A stretch of DNA of 45,767 bases from Verrucomicrobiota bacterium (GTDB lineage: Bacteria; Verrucomicrobiota; Kiritimatiellia; CAJWTS01), in contig JAQBYD010000030.1 of the NCBI GenBank assembly GCA_027623315.1, positions 1 to 45,767 on the forward strand. Reading direction: 5' to 3'. Under the pieces are notes generated by a model. It ran no database searches. It was not told the DNA's origin and worked only from the letters and a program-made list of their open reading frames with translations. Below are positions 1-9,239 of the stretch, one piece after another (positions within the stretch are counted from its first letter, which is position 1; each line of letters starts with the position of its first letter). The position numbers and the translations under genes were made by a program.

Positions 1-1
1 G

Positions 2-115
2 GCTCGGGGTGTTCACCAAGCCACGCCGGAAATCGACAAAGCTTACGACGAAGCTTGCGACAAAGTTGCTTCGGAAACAAGGTTGCTGGATTTGCTGCTA
101 GTGGCAAGTGATTAG
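2..115 (+). CDS. C-terminal end of an unidentified protein (partial)
   Basis: An open frame enters from the left edge and runs 37 codons to a TAG at 113-115. The peptide is charged and probably helical and ends in LLDLLLVASD. I do not recognise the family. It is called coding because the frame is uninterrupted and is followed at once by a repeat-rich non-coding stretch, which is where genes end elsewhere in this window. It could also be a chance open frame. Confidence 0.4.
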   Translation, partial: ARGVHQATPEIDKAYDEACDKVASETRLLDLLLVASD

Positions 116-119
116 TTGA

Positions 120-200
120 AGTGATTACTTCCTGTTGACTTCCCACTTCTGACTTCCCACTACTCACTTACCACTTCTTACTTCCCACTTCTGACTTCTG
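120..200. repeat. Degenerate short tandem repeats (acttcccac-like)
   Basis: About 80 bases consist of imperfect head-to-tail units resembling acttcccac and acttctgac, with several exact copies of cttcccact. They lie between the partial gene at the left edge and the convergent zinc-ribbon gene. A related but distinct block (cacttactc units) lies near 26.3 kb. There is no coding potential. Confidence 0.7.
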
Positions 201-201
201 C

Positions 202-870
202 CTATTCGAAACCGGCTTCGTACTCGTTGCCGGAGATCCAGGCGGAGATTTGATCGCTGCGTTGGGCAAGCATCTGGACGGTACTGTGATAGGCGTCCAC
301 GCCGATCAGTACGAAGATGAGGAAGACGAGCATGCGGAAGATGTGATTATCGGGGAGTGTCATCAGGTAATAGAACGAGTAGAGCGGCACGAGCAGGCAG
401 AGCATACCCTTCGAAAAGTCGTCCTTGGTGGCGAGAAGCGTGATGACCAGATGAATCCCGAAGAGCAGCGGAGGGCCGTAGGCGGAGCCCCAATACTGGA
501 ACATGGACTGGAACTCTCCCGACATCATGCCACCGTAGCGGAGCCAGCCGAGCGGAATTCCGATCAGTAACATAATGACCCAACTAATGAGCGTAGGCGT
601 GATCGCGATACCGCTGCTCACGGCGAGATTGGTGTCGATCATATGACGGAGTTCGGTGGCGAGAACCGAGTCGGACTCCAGGGCGGTTGCGGAGCCCTCG
701 CCGGACGGAGCCCCGGCAGGCGCCGTGCGAGCGACGCTCAGCTTGCGGGGTGCCGTTCGAACCGGTCCAGGCGCGCTGACGGGTTCACCGCAGTTTGAGC
801 AGGATGCAGTCCCGCTGAGTGCTGTTTCCCACTCATATTGCGGGGTTCCGCATTTCTCACACTTCTTCAT
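202..870 (-). CDS. Zinc-ribbon membrane protein of unknown function
   Basis: The 222-aa protein starts with a zinc-ribbon: CEKC near residues 4-7 pairs with CSNC near residues 24-27. A Pro/Ala/Arg-rich linker follows to about residue 60. Hydrophobic segments near residues 95-112, 133-147, 156-172 and 180-193 then predict about four membrane helices, with a short polar tail. Small zinc-ribbon membrane proteins of this layout are common, but no reaction can be assigned. An upstream GGAG supports the ATG at 870. The gene is transcribed away from the divergent gene at 1035 and has no operon partner. Confidence 0.75.
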   Translation of the reverse strand: MKKCEKCGTPQYEWETALSGTASCSNCGEPVSAPGPVRTAPRKLSVARTAPAGAPSGEGSATALESDSVLATELRHMIDTNLAVSSGIAITPTLISWVIMLLIGIPLGWLRYGGMMSGEFQSMFQYWGSAYGPPLLFGIHLVITLLATKDDFSKGMLCLLVPLYSFYYLMTLPDNHIFRMLVFLIFVLIGVDAYHSTVQMLAQRSDQISAWISGNEYEAGFE

Positions 871-1034
871 GGCGTAGGACGCTCCTCTTGGGACCGGGAT
901 CTACGCGGTTACCGTGCGCGCGTTTTCCGGTCGTTACTTCCAGCTTAATCTTGAGCATATTGCGTACCAAGGCTATAGATATGAAGAAAGCGAGTCGGCA
1001 TGGCCCTGCGATCTCAGCATTGAGAATAGAAACT

Positions 1035-1289
1035 ATGGAAAATCATCTCCGGAGACTTCTGATTCGTACCCCGGCGTGGGCGATCCTGGGGCTTCTCAGC
1101 ACGCCCTCTCACGGCGCGCTTGAGGAGCCTAACCTGATCGAAGAGGCTAAGGCCATCTACGAGGATCACCTGGACAAGTACCGTACGCAGGCGGAAGAAA
1201 AGCTCGCCGTGTGGCCCACGCAGTATGTGGAAGCGCTGCAAGAGTTTCGAGAGCACGCGAAGACACTCGGCGATCGCGAGAGGCAGTAG
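1035..1289 (+). CDS. Small exported helical protein, unknown
   Basis: From the ATG at 1035 this is an 84-aa protein. An arginine-rich start, a hydrophobic stretch (AWAILGLLS) and a plausible cleavage site after SHG make a signal peptide. The mature part is charged and probably helical. An alternative in-frame ATG at 981 would add 18 residues and spoil the signal peptide, so 1035 is preferred, although neither start has a strong ribosome site. The gene ends 18 bases before the addB-like gene and may be co-transcribed with it. I do not recognise the family. Confidence 0.5.
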   Translation: MENHLRRLLIRTPAWAILGLLSTPSHGALEEPNLIEEAKAIYEDHLDKYRTQAEEKLAVWPTQYVEALQEFREHAKTLGDRERQ

Positions 1290-1307
1290 GAACTCCGGAG
1301 ATCCCTG

Positions 1308-4154
1308 GTGCCGCTGGACCGTCACTTCCTGGGCTGGGATCGCCCACTTAGCGCAGGCCTTCGCGAGTTCCTTTTGCCGGATGACGCCGTGGGCGTTCGG
1401 GATCTTTCTGACCGCGTCGTGATCGTGCCCACACGACAAGCCGGCCGGCGTCTTCGCGAAACCCTCGCACTGGCCTGCGATGCCCGGGGTACCGGTCTGA
1501 TCTCCCCCCAAATCATCACTCCGGGGACCATATTTCAGTGGGACGAGTCCGCCGACGCGGAGGCGTCGGTCGCGCTGGTGAAGGCCACGTGGGCGCGCGT
1601 GTTGGGAGCGATTGAGATCGATCGCTACGGCGGGCTCTTTCCGTCCGGCGGACCCACGTCGGACTTTCAATGGTGTCTGCAGACGGGAGAGCAGATGCAG
1701 GCTCTGCGCGCGGCACTGGTGGAGGGTGGATTGAGCGTGGCGGACGTGGCCGGCATGGGGGACGCCGTCGAAGAGGAGTGGCAGCGCTGGCAGGACCTGG
1801 CCGACCTCGAGCGGATCTACATCGAAGCGTTGTCTCGTAGCGGGCACATCGATCCCCACCTGGGCAGGCTGCGCGCGGCAGAACGACTGGCGGTCCCGCC
1901 GGCGACGTCTTGTATTATCCTGGCGGCCGTTCCAGACCCGCCGACGATCGCGATCAAGGCGCTCGAGCGATTGGTTGGGGAGACGAGGATCGAGGTCCTG
2001 GTGCAAGCACCGGTGGACTTGAAGGACTGCTTCGATGCGTGGGGCCGGCCGGATCGGGAATTCTGGGGATCCTGCGAGATACCCGTGGGCTGCGCCTCCA
2101 CGGATCTTATCCTGGCGGGCTCTCCGGGCAGCCAGGGCGCGCGCGTACTGGACGTGATCGCCCGCGAGGCGGATCGATACGGACCCGGTGACGTGGCGGT
2201 TGGCGTTGCGGATCGCGAGGTGATCCCCCCCCTGGAAGCGGGCCTTGCCGCGTTGGGGCTTAAAGCCTACGACCCCTCGGAGCGAAAGCTGCGCGATCAT
2301 CCAGTCTGTTCGCTGCTGGGTATCTACTCCGAGCTGGTGGTCAGTCCATCCTACTCGGCGGTGCGCCGGTTCCTGCGCGAGGCGGATGTGCTTCGCTTCC
2401 TGGAACGTCATCACGACGTGTCGACGAGCCGTCTGCTGCCTGCCCTGGATGAGAATCAGAATCGATTCCTGCCGGGCAGCCTGCAGGGGTTGGTCGACTC
2501 CGAGAGCCGCATCGCTGCGGTCAAGGGAGCATCGGCGTGGCCGGCGGACCTTCGCACGGCCGTGACTTACGTGCAGTCGCTTATCACGGCGTATCGATCG
2601 TCCGAGGCCGCTCTGTCGGTGCAGGCATTCCTGCGCGATGTGCTTCGCGGGCGCGAGCTTCGCAGCGATGTGCCCCTGGACGACGAGATGTCGCGGGCGT
2701 GCGGCGTGTTGAACGACGCCCTGCTATCCGTGGCGCAGGGCGCTGTCGGGGAGCTCGGCCTGAGCGGCGACGAGACGCTGGCCGTGCTCGGGCGCGTCGT
2801 TCCCGACCTGGAGTATGCGCGGGAACGTGAGGGGGCGGTGATCGACCTTGAGGGATGGCTCGAACTGGCATGGAACGATGCGCCGTTACTGATCGTGACC
2901 GGAATGAATGAAGGGCGCGTTCCCGATGGGCGTCTTAGCGACGCCTTTATTCCGGATTCGTTGCGCACGCGGTTGCAATTGAAAGACGACGCGTCACGGC
3001 TCGCGCGTGATGCTTTCATCATGCGCTGTTGCATCGAATCCAGGAGATCGTCGGGCCGGGCCGCGTTCATCTGCGGCAAGCGCAGCCAGTCAGGAGATCC
3101 GTTGCGCCCCTCACGCCTGATGTTCCGATGTCCGGACGATGAGCTTCCGGCGCGGGCGAGCGCCCTGTTCGGTCCGGTAGACGTGGAGCGGGCGAGCGCG
3201 GCGGCCACGCATGCGTTTCAGTTGAATGCCGAGGCGTCGCGGCTGGCGCGTCCGGTCGCCAGGCCGGAACGCATTTCGGTAACCGCGTTGTCCGATTATC
3301 TCGCGTGTCCCTTTCGTTTCTACCTGGCGCGGGTATTGGGCCTCGAGGTCATCAACGACTCGAAGGACAGTCCCGACGCGCTGGATTACGGAAATATGGT
3401 TCACGCGGCGCTGGAGTGGATGGCGGGCGATTCCGACCTATGGCGCCATGCGGACGGCGACGTGCTTGGGCAGCACCTCGGGCAGCATGTTGAGGGCTGG
3501 GCGCGTGAACGATATGGCGCGCAGCCCGGCATGGCGATGCGCGTGACGTTGGAGTCAGCCAAGGCAAGGCTGGCCGCCGCCGCGCGGCAGCACGTCGAGC
3601 TCGTTCGCGATGGTTGGGAGATCATGGGTTCCGAGCAGAAGCTCGAACTTGAGGTCTCGGGGCTGACGCTGGTGGGTAAAATTGACCGCATCGACCGGCA
3701 TCGTGAGAGTCGCCGCATTCGGGTCATCGATTACAAGACGTCGGATCAACCGGTCAATCCCCGGCAGGCTCATCTGAGGAAGTGGCGCGAGGGAATGCCT
3801 GAGATCTCGCATGCCGACGTCGGGGGGAGCGAGTATTCATGGGTTGATCTGCAGCTTCCGGTCTATGATCTGGTGTTGCGCCGCATGCATACCGTCGATC
3901 GGATTGATGAGTTGGCGTATTTCAATCTCCCCAAGGCCGTGACGGAGACGGGCGTGTCTGCCTGGAGTGATTTTTCCGATGCCCATCGGGAAGCGGCGGA
4001 GCAATGTCTCGAGAGGGTGCTGGCTGCAATCCGCAGCGGCGCGTTCTGGCCGCCGGCCGAGGCTGTGCGCTACGATTCGATCGAGTCCATGATCGTGGGG
4101 TCCGCGGCGACGTCATTTCTGCCCCTCGCGGCCGAGGGCGGGAGAACGGCATGA
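1308..4154 (+). CDS. addB: AddB-like helicase-nuclease subunit
   Basis: This 948-aa protein is the likely AddB-type partner of the helicase encoded next, acting with it to resect double-strand breaks for RecA-dependent repair. The N-terminus carries an AddB-type VIVPTRQAGRRL segment (residues about 38-49). LLIVTGMNEGRVPDG lies near 524-538. The C-terminal PD-(D/E)XK nuclease domain has a YLACPFRFYLARVL entry helix (about 665), GKIDRID (about 789) and VIDYKT (about 806), giving the catalytic Asp, Asp and Lys. No intact Walker A is visible, as in many AddB proteins. The Cys triplet that binds the C-terminal Fe-S cluster in Firmicute AddB is absent. The start is GTG at 1308 with GGAG seven bases upstream. 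Its TGA overlaps the next ATG. Confidence 0.85.
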   Translation: MPLDRHFLGWDRPLSAGLREFLLPDDAVGVRDLSDRVVIVPTRQAGRRLRETLALACDARGTGLISPQIITPGTIFQWDESADAEASVALVKATWARVLGAIEIDRYGGLFPSGGPTSDFQWCLQTGEQMQALRAALVEGGLSVADVAGMGDAVEEEWQRWQDLADLERIYIEALSRSGHIDPHLGRLRAAERLAVPPATSCIILAAVPDPPTIAIKALERLVGETRIEVLVQAPVDLKDCFDAWGRPDREFWGSCEIPVGCASTDLILAGSPGSQGARVLDVIAREADRYGPGDVAVGVADREVIPPLEAGLAALGLKAYDPSERKLRDHPVCSLLGIYSELVVSPSYSAVRRFLREADVLRFLERHHDVSTSRLLPALDENQNRFLPGSLQGLVDSESRIAAVKGASAWPADLRTAVTYVQSLITAYRSSEAALSVQAFLRDVLRGRELRSDVPLDDEMSRACGVLNDALLSVAQGAVGELGLSGDETLAVLGRVVPDLEYAREREGAVIDLEGWLELAWNDAPLLIVTGMNEGRVPDGRLSDAFIPDSLRTRLQLKDDASRLARDAFIMRCCIESRRSSGRAAFICGKRSQSGDPLRPSRLMFRCPDDELPARASALFGPVDVERASAAATHAFQLNAEASRLARPVARPERISVTALSDYLACPFRFYLARVLGLEVINDSKDSPDALDYGNMVHAALEWMAGDSDLWRHADGDVLGQHLGQHVEGWARERYGAQPGMAMRVTLESAKARLAAAARQHVELVRDGWEIMGSEQKLELEVSGLTLVGKIDRIDRHRESRRIRVIDYKTSDQPVNPRQAHLRKWREGMPEISHADVGGSEYSWVDLQLPVYDLVLRRMHTVDRIDELAYFNLPKAVTETGVSAWSDFSDAHREAAEQCLERVLAAIRSGAFWPPAEAVRYDSIESMIVGSAATSFLPLAAEGGRTA

Positions 4155-7100
4155 GCCCGGCCATGATCCGTCATCAGTCGATCTCCGCATCGGCCGGTTC
4201 GGGCAAGACCTTTGCGCTCGCGCATCGATATCTTCGATTGCTTGCGTTGGGCGTGCCGTCTGATCGTATCTGCGCGCTCACGTTTTCACGCAAAGCTGCC
4301 GGTGAGATATTTGACTCGATCGTGGAGAGGCTCTGTGTCGCCGCGATGGACGAGGATGCCGCCACGGCGACCGCCGCGCTGATCGAATGTGGCGATGTGA
4401 CGCGCGCCGGATTTGTGGCCTGGCTGCGCGAGTTCATCGATAGCCTGCATCGCAACCATATCGGGACTCTCGACAGTTTCATCATTGGGATCATTCGCAA
4501 TTTCCCGACCGAGGTGGGTGTGCCGATCGACTTCGACGTGATGGATGGCGATGGTGCGGAGGCGCGCGAGGTGCGCGCGGATGTGCTGGAGAGAGTGTTG
4601 CGGCCGAGTGCGCTTGATCCGGCTGCCCAGGCCGAGTTCCTGGAGGCGTTCAAGCAGGCGACTTTCGGGCGGGAGGAAAAAGGGGTCCTTCGCCTGCTGG
4701 AGCGCTTCATCGTGGAGTACCGGCAGCCGTTGCTCAAGTTGCCGGACGGTGAGCGCTGGGGCCGTCGGGATCTGATTTGGGGCGATGCCTGGCCGTGGCC
4801 GCACCAGCCCGGCGGACTCGCATTCGCGGCCACGGCGCTGCACGCAGAGGTGGAGCGAAGTGATATGGCGGAGCCTGCGGCCGAGGTGTGGATTACGTTC
4901 TGCGAGGCCGTGCAGCGTCATTCAGGCGGCGCGCCTCTGTCCGCCAAGCCGATGTTGCTCATGCAGAAGTTATTGAAGGTGATTGCGGATCTCGCGACGG
5001 AGAGTGCGGTTATCCCGGTGGCGCGCAGGAGGACCCCGTTGTCGCCGCCACTTTGCCGCGCTGCGCTCGAGGTGGTGCGTCATTTCATTTCGGTCGAGAT
5101 CGGCGCGGCACTTGAGGAGACCGCGGGAATCCATAAGGTCCTCTCGGCCTATGAGCGGGTTTACCAGGAGATCATTCGGCGTACGGGCCGGATGACGTTC
5201 GAGGATTCGCAATATCTGCTCGCGCCCGGCGGTGGCGGCGGGGGCGGGCTGGTGCCCAGTCGTCAGTCCGGCGGCGACGGTCGCCTGTACATCGATTACC
5301 GGCTCGATAGCCAGTTGGATCACTGGCTGCTCGACGAGTTTCAGGACACGAGCGATCTGCAGTGGTCTGTGTTGGCCAACCTGGTGGATGAGGTTCTGCA
5401 GGATACGTCGCAGCGTCGTAGCTTCTTCTACGTCGGCGATGTGAAGCAGGCCATCTATGGCTGGCGAGGAGGAAACGCGCGTTTGTTCGGGCTGATCCTG
5501 GACCGCTACGGTTCCGCGATTGAGCAGGCACCGTTGCACACCTCGTATCGTTCGTGTGAGCCGGTGATCGATACGGTGAACCTCGTGTTCGATTCTCTAG
5601 AGGCGCTCGATCTTGACGCGGGTGTCACGACGACATGGAATCGGTACTGGGAGCATCACGCGTGTGCGACCGGGCATGTGCCGGGGGTTGGATACGCGAC
5701 GATTGTCGAGCCCGCTTGCGATCACGGAGCGGTGACGCCGGCGGCCGAGGATCGTTATGCGCTGACGGCGGAACTGATCGACGAGATTCGGCCGCAATCG
5801 CGAGGTTTGAGTACGGCCGTGCTGGTACGGACGAATGACCAGGGGCAGGAGATCGTCGAGGCGTTGCGGCGACGATGCCCGGAGGTCACCGTCGTCCACG
5901 AGGGGCATGCGTCGATCACCGACTCGCCGGCGGTGAAACTGTTGCTGGCCGTATTGAGGTACGCGGCGCATCCCGGCGATACGATGGCGCGGGGACACAT
6001 TTTAATGAGTCCGCTGGGGAATTGGCTGGAGCGGCAATCCTACGGCGTGCAGGATCTTCCCCTCCGAATCCTGGAGGAGACGCAATATCATGGCATGGCA
6101 GCTTTCGTGGAGCGCTGGGCGGCGCGGCTCGACCAGGAAGGCGGCGTCGATGCGTTCGCCCGGATCCGCCTGGGCGACCTCGCAAGCGCAGCCGCGAAGT
6201 ACGATGCTCGCGCGGCCAGGGACATCGATTCGTTTCTGAGTCTGATCGAGAGTTACACCGTGCGCGAGGAGGCGGCGGAGAACGTGATTCGGGTGATGAC
6301 GATTCACCAGTCCAAGGGGCTGGGCTTTGACGTCGTGTTCCTGCCGGCCCTGATGGGGCCGCGCGCCGTCGACTCCAGCGGGCGGAGCGGGGTTCTGCTC
6401 AAGCGGGACGAATCGGGCGGCGAGTTGGAGTGGGCGCTGCGCATGCCGGTACGGGATGTCTGCAACGCAGACGAGGTGTTATGCGGTGCGCTTCGCCAGT
6501 TCGACGAAGAGGATTGCTTTGAGTCGTTGTGTGTCCTGTACGTGGCGATGACGCGGGCCAAGCGTGCACTCTACATGATCACCAGTTTCGGCGGCAAAAC
6601 GGCGAAGGCCCTGACCGAGGGGGCCCTGGTTAAGCTGCAGCTCTGCGGCGAGAAGCATCCGGTCGCCGGAGCGCCGTTCGCGTTGGGTGGGGCGGAGTAC
6701 ACCTGTTTGTACGAGACGGGAGACCGGGACTGGTACGCCTCGATTGCCGGGCCACCGAGTGACCAGAAGCCGGACGATTTCCGGATACCGCCGAACTACG
6801 GGAAGCGTGAGTCGCTTCGCACGCGCCTGGGTCACGTGCTTCCATCGGGGTCGGATTTCCACGTGGCCGATGCCTCCATGCTCTTCTCGCTCGAGACGCG
6901 CGAGATCCTTGATTTCGGGACGGCCATTCACCGCATGTTCGAAGCGGTGGAGTGGGCGGCGGACGCCAATGCGGATGCGATCCTGGAGCCGTTGCTGCCG
7001 CGTCTGCAGGCGGATGATGCGGTCAAGCGGGATGTGAGCGCCCAGTTCCGGTCGGCGCTGGGATGCGAGGAGGTGCGCCGTGCGCTGCAGCGTCCGGAGG

Positions 7101-7405
7101 GAGACGTGGAGTTATGGCGCGAACGCCGTTTCGACATCGTGCTGGATGGAAACCTCGTCACCGGAACCTTTGACCGGGTTGTCGTAACGAAGAATGCCGC
7201 CGGCCAGGCCGTGAATGCCGAGATCCTCGACTACAAGAGCAACCGCGTGCAAAGCGAGGCCGAAATTGAACGGACAGCGCAGGGGTACCGCGAGCAGTTG
7301 ACCACGTATCGCCGCGCACTCGCGAAGATTCTCGGAATCGCGGAGGCGCGCATTGCGTGCAGGTTGATCTTCACGCGACCGGGTCGCGTCGTGACGCTCA
7401 GCTGA
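4151..7405 (+). CDS. addA: AddA-like UvrD-family helicase-nuclease
   Basis: This 1084-aa superfamily 1 helicase is the motor and nuclease of the break-resection complex formed with the preceding gene. Walker A is SASAGSGKT (residues about 12-20), motif II LDEFQDTSD (about 393), motif III VGDVKQAIYGWRGG (about 428), motif V MTIHQSKGLGFDVVF (about 716) and motif VI VLYVAMTRAKRAL (about 794). A RecB-like nuclease domain follows, with an FGTAIHRMFE helix (about 921), GTFDRV (about 1003) and EILDYKSNRV (about 1023). The ATG at 4151 sits in an ATGA overlap with the upstream stop, so the two subunits are translationally coupled. A run of seven glycines just before the second ATPase half probably forms a flexible loop. 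The 3' end overlaps the convergent eboD-like gene by 8 bases. Confidence 0.9.
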   Translation: MSPAMIRHQSISASAGSGKTFALAHRYLRLLALGVPSDRICALTFSRKAAGEIFDSIVERLCVAAMDEDAATATAALIECGDVTRAGFVAWLREFIDSLHRNHIGTLDSFIIGIIRNFPTEVGVPIDFDVMDGDGAEAREVRADVLERVLRPSALDPAAQAEFLEAFKQATFGREEKGVLRLLERFIVEYRQPLLKLPDGERWGRRDLIWGDAWPWPHQPGGLAFAATALHAEVERSDMAEPAAEVWITFCEAVQRHSGGAPLSAKPMLLMQKLLKVIADLATESAVIPVARRRTPLSPPLCRAALEVVRHFISVEIGAALEETAGIHKVLSAYERVYQEIIRRTGRMTFEDSQYLLAPGGGGGGGLVPSRQSGGDGRLYIDYRLDSQLDHWLLDEFQDTSDLQWSVLANLVDEVLQDTSQRRSFFYVGDVKQAIYGWRGGNARLFGLILDRYGSAIEQAPLHTSYRSCEPVIDTVNLVFDSLEALDLDAGVTTTWNRYWEHHACATGHVPGVGYATIVEPACDHGAVTPAAEDRYALTAELIDEIRPQSRGLSTAVLVRTNDQGQEIVEALRRRCPEVTVVHEGHASITDSPAVKLLLAVLRYAAHPGDTMARGHILMSPLGNWLERQSYGVQDLPLRILEETQYHGMAAFVERWAARLDQEGGVDAFARIRLGDLASAAAKYDARAARDIDSFLSLIESYTVREEAAENVIRVMTIHQSKGLGFDVVFLPALMGPRAVDSSGRSGVLLKRDESGGELEWALRMPVRDVCNADEVLCGALRQFDEEDCFESLCVLYVAMTRAKRALYMITSFGGKTAKALTEGALVKLQLCGEKHPVAGAPFALGGAEYTCLYETGDRDWYASIAGPPSDQKPDDFRIPPNYGKRESLRTRLGHVLPSGSDFHVADASMLFSLETREILDFGTAIHRMFEAVEWAADANADAILEPLLPRLQADDAVKRDVSAQFRSALGCEEVRRALQRPEGDVELWRERRFDIVLDGNLVTGTFDRVVVTKNAAGQAVNAEILDYKSNRVQSEAEIERTAQGYREQLTTYRRALAKILGIAEARIACRLIFTRPGRVVTLS

Positions 7406-8657
7406 GAGGTCCGTTGAAGTCGACCAGGTCCAGGGCGGCCTGATCGTCAGGCGATGTGCCGCGTGAACGAAGTTCGTCGATGCACTCTGCGATCATCTCG
7501 ATGTCCATCTCGTCAACTTCGATTCGATGGCCGATGCCGTTGGGCAGGGTAATGGAGAGGCGCCCGCCAAGATGCTCACGAAACTCCTCCAACCCCGCGA
7601 GGATCGCGGGGAGCCCGCCGTTATCTTTCTGATCGAGGAGGTAGTGCCACGTCGGAAGGCCGCTCTGCTGAAGCCCAAGCAGTATGCGCTCAACATCCGC
7701 CGGCTGCAGGAGATGACGTCGAGCGGCGACCAGTGTGTCGAGGGCGATGCCGATCGCGACGGCCTGTCCGTGTCCCACGGTGTAGTCCGACATCAGTTCC
7801 AGTTTGTGGGCCGACCAATGGCCGAAGTCGAGAGGCCGGGCGGAGCCGGATTCGAAGGGGTCGCCGCCTTCGCGGATGTGGTCGAGGTGAAGTTGGGCGC
7901 AGTGCTTGACCAGGTGGTGCATCGCCGCGGCATCGCGTCGGCGTAGCTTTCGCGCGTTCTTGCAGAGAAAGTCGAAAAATGCAGCATCCCGAATGAGGGC
8001 AACTTTGAATGCCTCGGAGATTCCGGCCACCCATTCTCTTTGGGGGAGAAGGTCTAGAAATTCAAAATCGTTGATCACGGCATACGGTGGAGCAAACGTA
8101 CCGACAAAGTTCTTCTGCCGGTGTTCGTTCATTCCGGTCTTAACGCCGATCCCGGCATCGTTCTGGGCCAGCACGGTGGTCGGCATGCGGATCAGTCGTA
8201 TCCCACGATGCACGAGCGACGCGGCGAACCCGACCATATCGAGCACGGCGCCTCCGCCCACGGCGACGACGTAGCTCTGCCGGCAGAGCTTGTGATCTCC
8301 GATATCGGCCATCACATCCTGCACGCGGCGCCATCCGTTCTTGACCTGTTCACCGCCGGCCAGAACGCGGGGCGGCGCAACGAGTTCGAGTCGGTCGGCG
8401 TATGCGTGAATGTAATCCTCTATGCCGGTGCGTAGCGCTGGCGACGCCGCGCAGACGCCGGAGTCGAGGTAGAGCAGGATGCGGCGGGGAGATGGACCGT
8501 CGTCGCCGGTGACGGTGTCGGCGAAGAGCGGGTTGCGTGGATCGAATACGTGCTGCGTGAAGTGAACCGAGTACTCGTACGGCACGTTGATGCGTTGCGT
8601 GAGGGCGAATGCGGGGATCTCGCCGGGGGAGATCGGAGTCGGTGATGCTGGAGTCAT
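7398..8657 (-). CDS. eboD: 3-dehydroquinate synthase-like protein (EboD type)
   Basis: The 419-aa protein has the dehydroquinate-synthase fold. The nucleotide-binding VVAVGGGAVLDMVG lies at residues 130-143 and the substrate lysine region GVKTGMN at about 171-177. The probable metal ligands are E215 (ISEAFK), H280 (FGHWSAHK) and H296 (GHGQAVAIG). The 16-residue spacing of the two histidines matches true AroB. The 50-residue N-terminal extension, the lack of other shikimate genes and the UbiA and phosphodiesterase genes upstream on the same strand point to the Ebo branch (EboD) rather than housekeeping AroB. In cyanobacteria the Ebo operon is tied to export or processing of aromatic products such as scytonemin; the chemistry is unresolved. 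The start has a weak ribosome site. An aroB or amino-sugar synthase role remains possible. Confidence 0.75.
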   Translation of the reverse strand: MTPASPTPISPGEIPAFALTQRINVPYEYSVHFTQHVFDPRNPLFADTVTGDDGPSPRRILLYLDSGVCAASPALRTGIEDYIHAYADRLELVAPPRVLAGGEQVKNGWRRVQDVMADIGDHKLCRQSYVVAVGGGAVLDMVGFAASLVHRGIRLIRMPTTVLAQNDAGIGVKTGMNEHRQKNFVGTFAPPYAVINDFEFLDLLPQREWVAGISEAFKVALIRDAAFFDFLCKNARKLRRRDAAAMHHLVKHCAQLHLDHIREGGDPFESGSARPLDFGHWSAHKLELMSDYTVGHGQAVAIGIALDTLVAARRHLLQPADVERILLGLQQSGLPTWHYLLDQKDNGGLPAILAGLEEFREHLGGRLSITLPNGIGHRIEVDEMDIEMIAECIDELRSRGTSPDDQAALDLVDFNGPLS

Positions 8658-9077
8658 AAGAAAGCCGTTTCTTGCCTGAATTCAGTGTCTCACTGAGCCC
8701 GCAGTGAATACTGCAGAATTCGATGCCGGTCAATGTATACGACCGGCACGACGGCTTTCTTGGTCAAAAGAGCACTACGGTCCGGCGAAACAGACGAATC
8801 GGCCTTCTGATGGGCGGAATGAACTGTGGCAGGACGAGCCTGGTCCAGTGGAAAAAGCGGCGGGCACGTGAGTAGCCGCGTTGCGGCACAACGTGCCGGT
8901 CACGCGGACGCCGCTTCTACTTTGCTTGTATCCGGTTACGCGGCGTTGATTCCGCCCCTTGTCGTGAACCTTGTCGAATTGGTCTGGACACGGCCGGTCA
9001 CCTGATCCGATTTCGAATTTAGACAACGATTAGGACAACGATTAAGACTCTTGGGGAGGGAGGGTTGAAACTAGACC

Positions 9078-9172
9078 GAGAACTTTGACGAGAACCAGAC
9101 CGGAGCGGCACGCGAGTATCGTCGGCCGTGAGAATGAGCAACCGCGTCGAATTGGTTCTCGTCAAGGTTCTC
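9078..9172. repeat. 20-bp inverted repeat
   Basis: The arm at 9078-9097 and the arm at 9153-9172 are reverse complements with one mismatch, separated by 55 bases. They lie between the two copies of the duplicated module. No flanking target duplication is obvious. Confidence 0.75.
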
Positions 9173-9202
9173 GAATTGGTTTGGGGCTGGATTGGAGGCT
9201 GG

Positions 9203-9239
9203 GCAAGGTAGAAGCGGCGTCTCGCCGCTTCTACTTTGC
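9203..9239. repeat. 17-bp-stem palindromic (REP-like) hairpin
   Basis: The stem is 9203-9219 paired with 9223-9239, around a 3-base loop (tct), with one mismatch in 17 pairs. The core is gtagaagcggcg / cgccgcttctac. The right arm forms the first part of the second copy of the duplicated module, whereas the first copy at 8910 retains only that arm. It resembles REP-type extragenic palindromes. It has no T-run, so it is not a classical terminator. Confidence 0.75.

Noticed and set aside
1014..2414. 466-aa open frame on the minus strand
   Set aside because: It is the antisense of the addB-like gene and the small gene before it; composition is Arg/His-rich shadow sequence with no family match.
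5226..5255. Run of Gly codons in addA as a possible sequencing error or frameshift
   Set aside because: The frame is intact on both sides and motifs before and after are in phase, so it is read as a real flexible loop.
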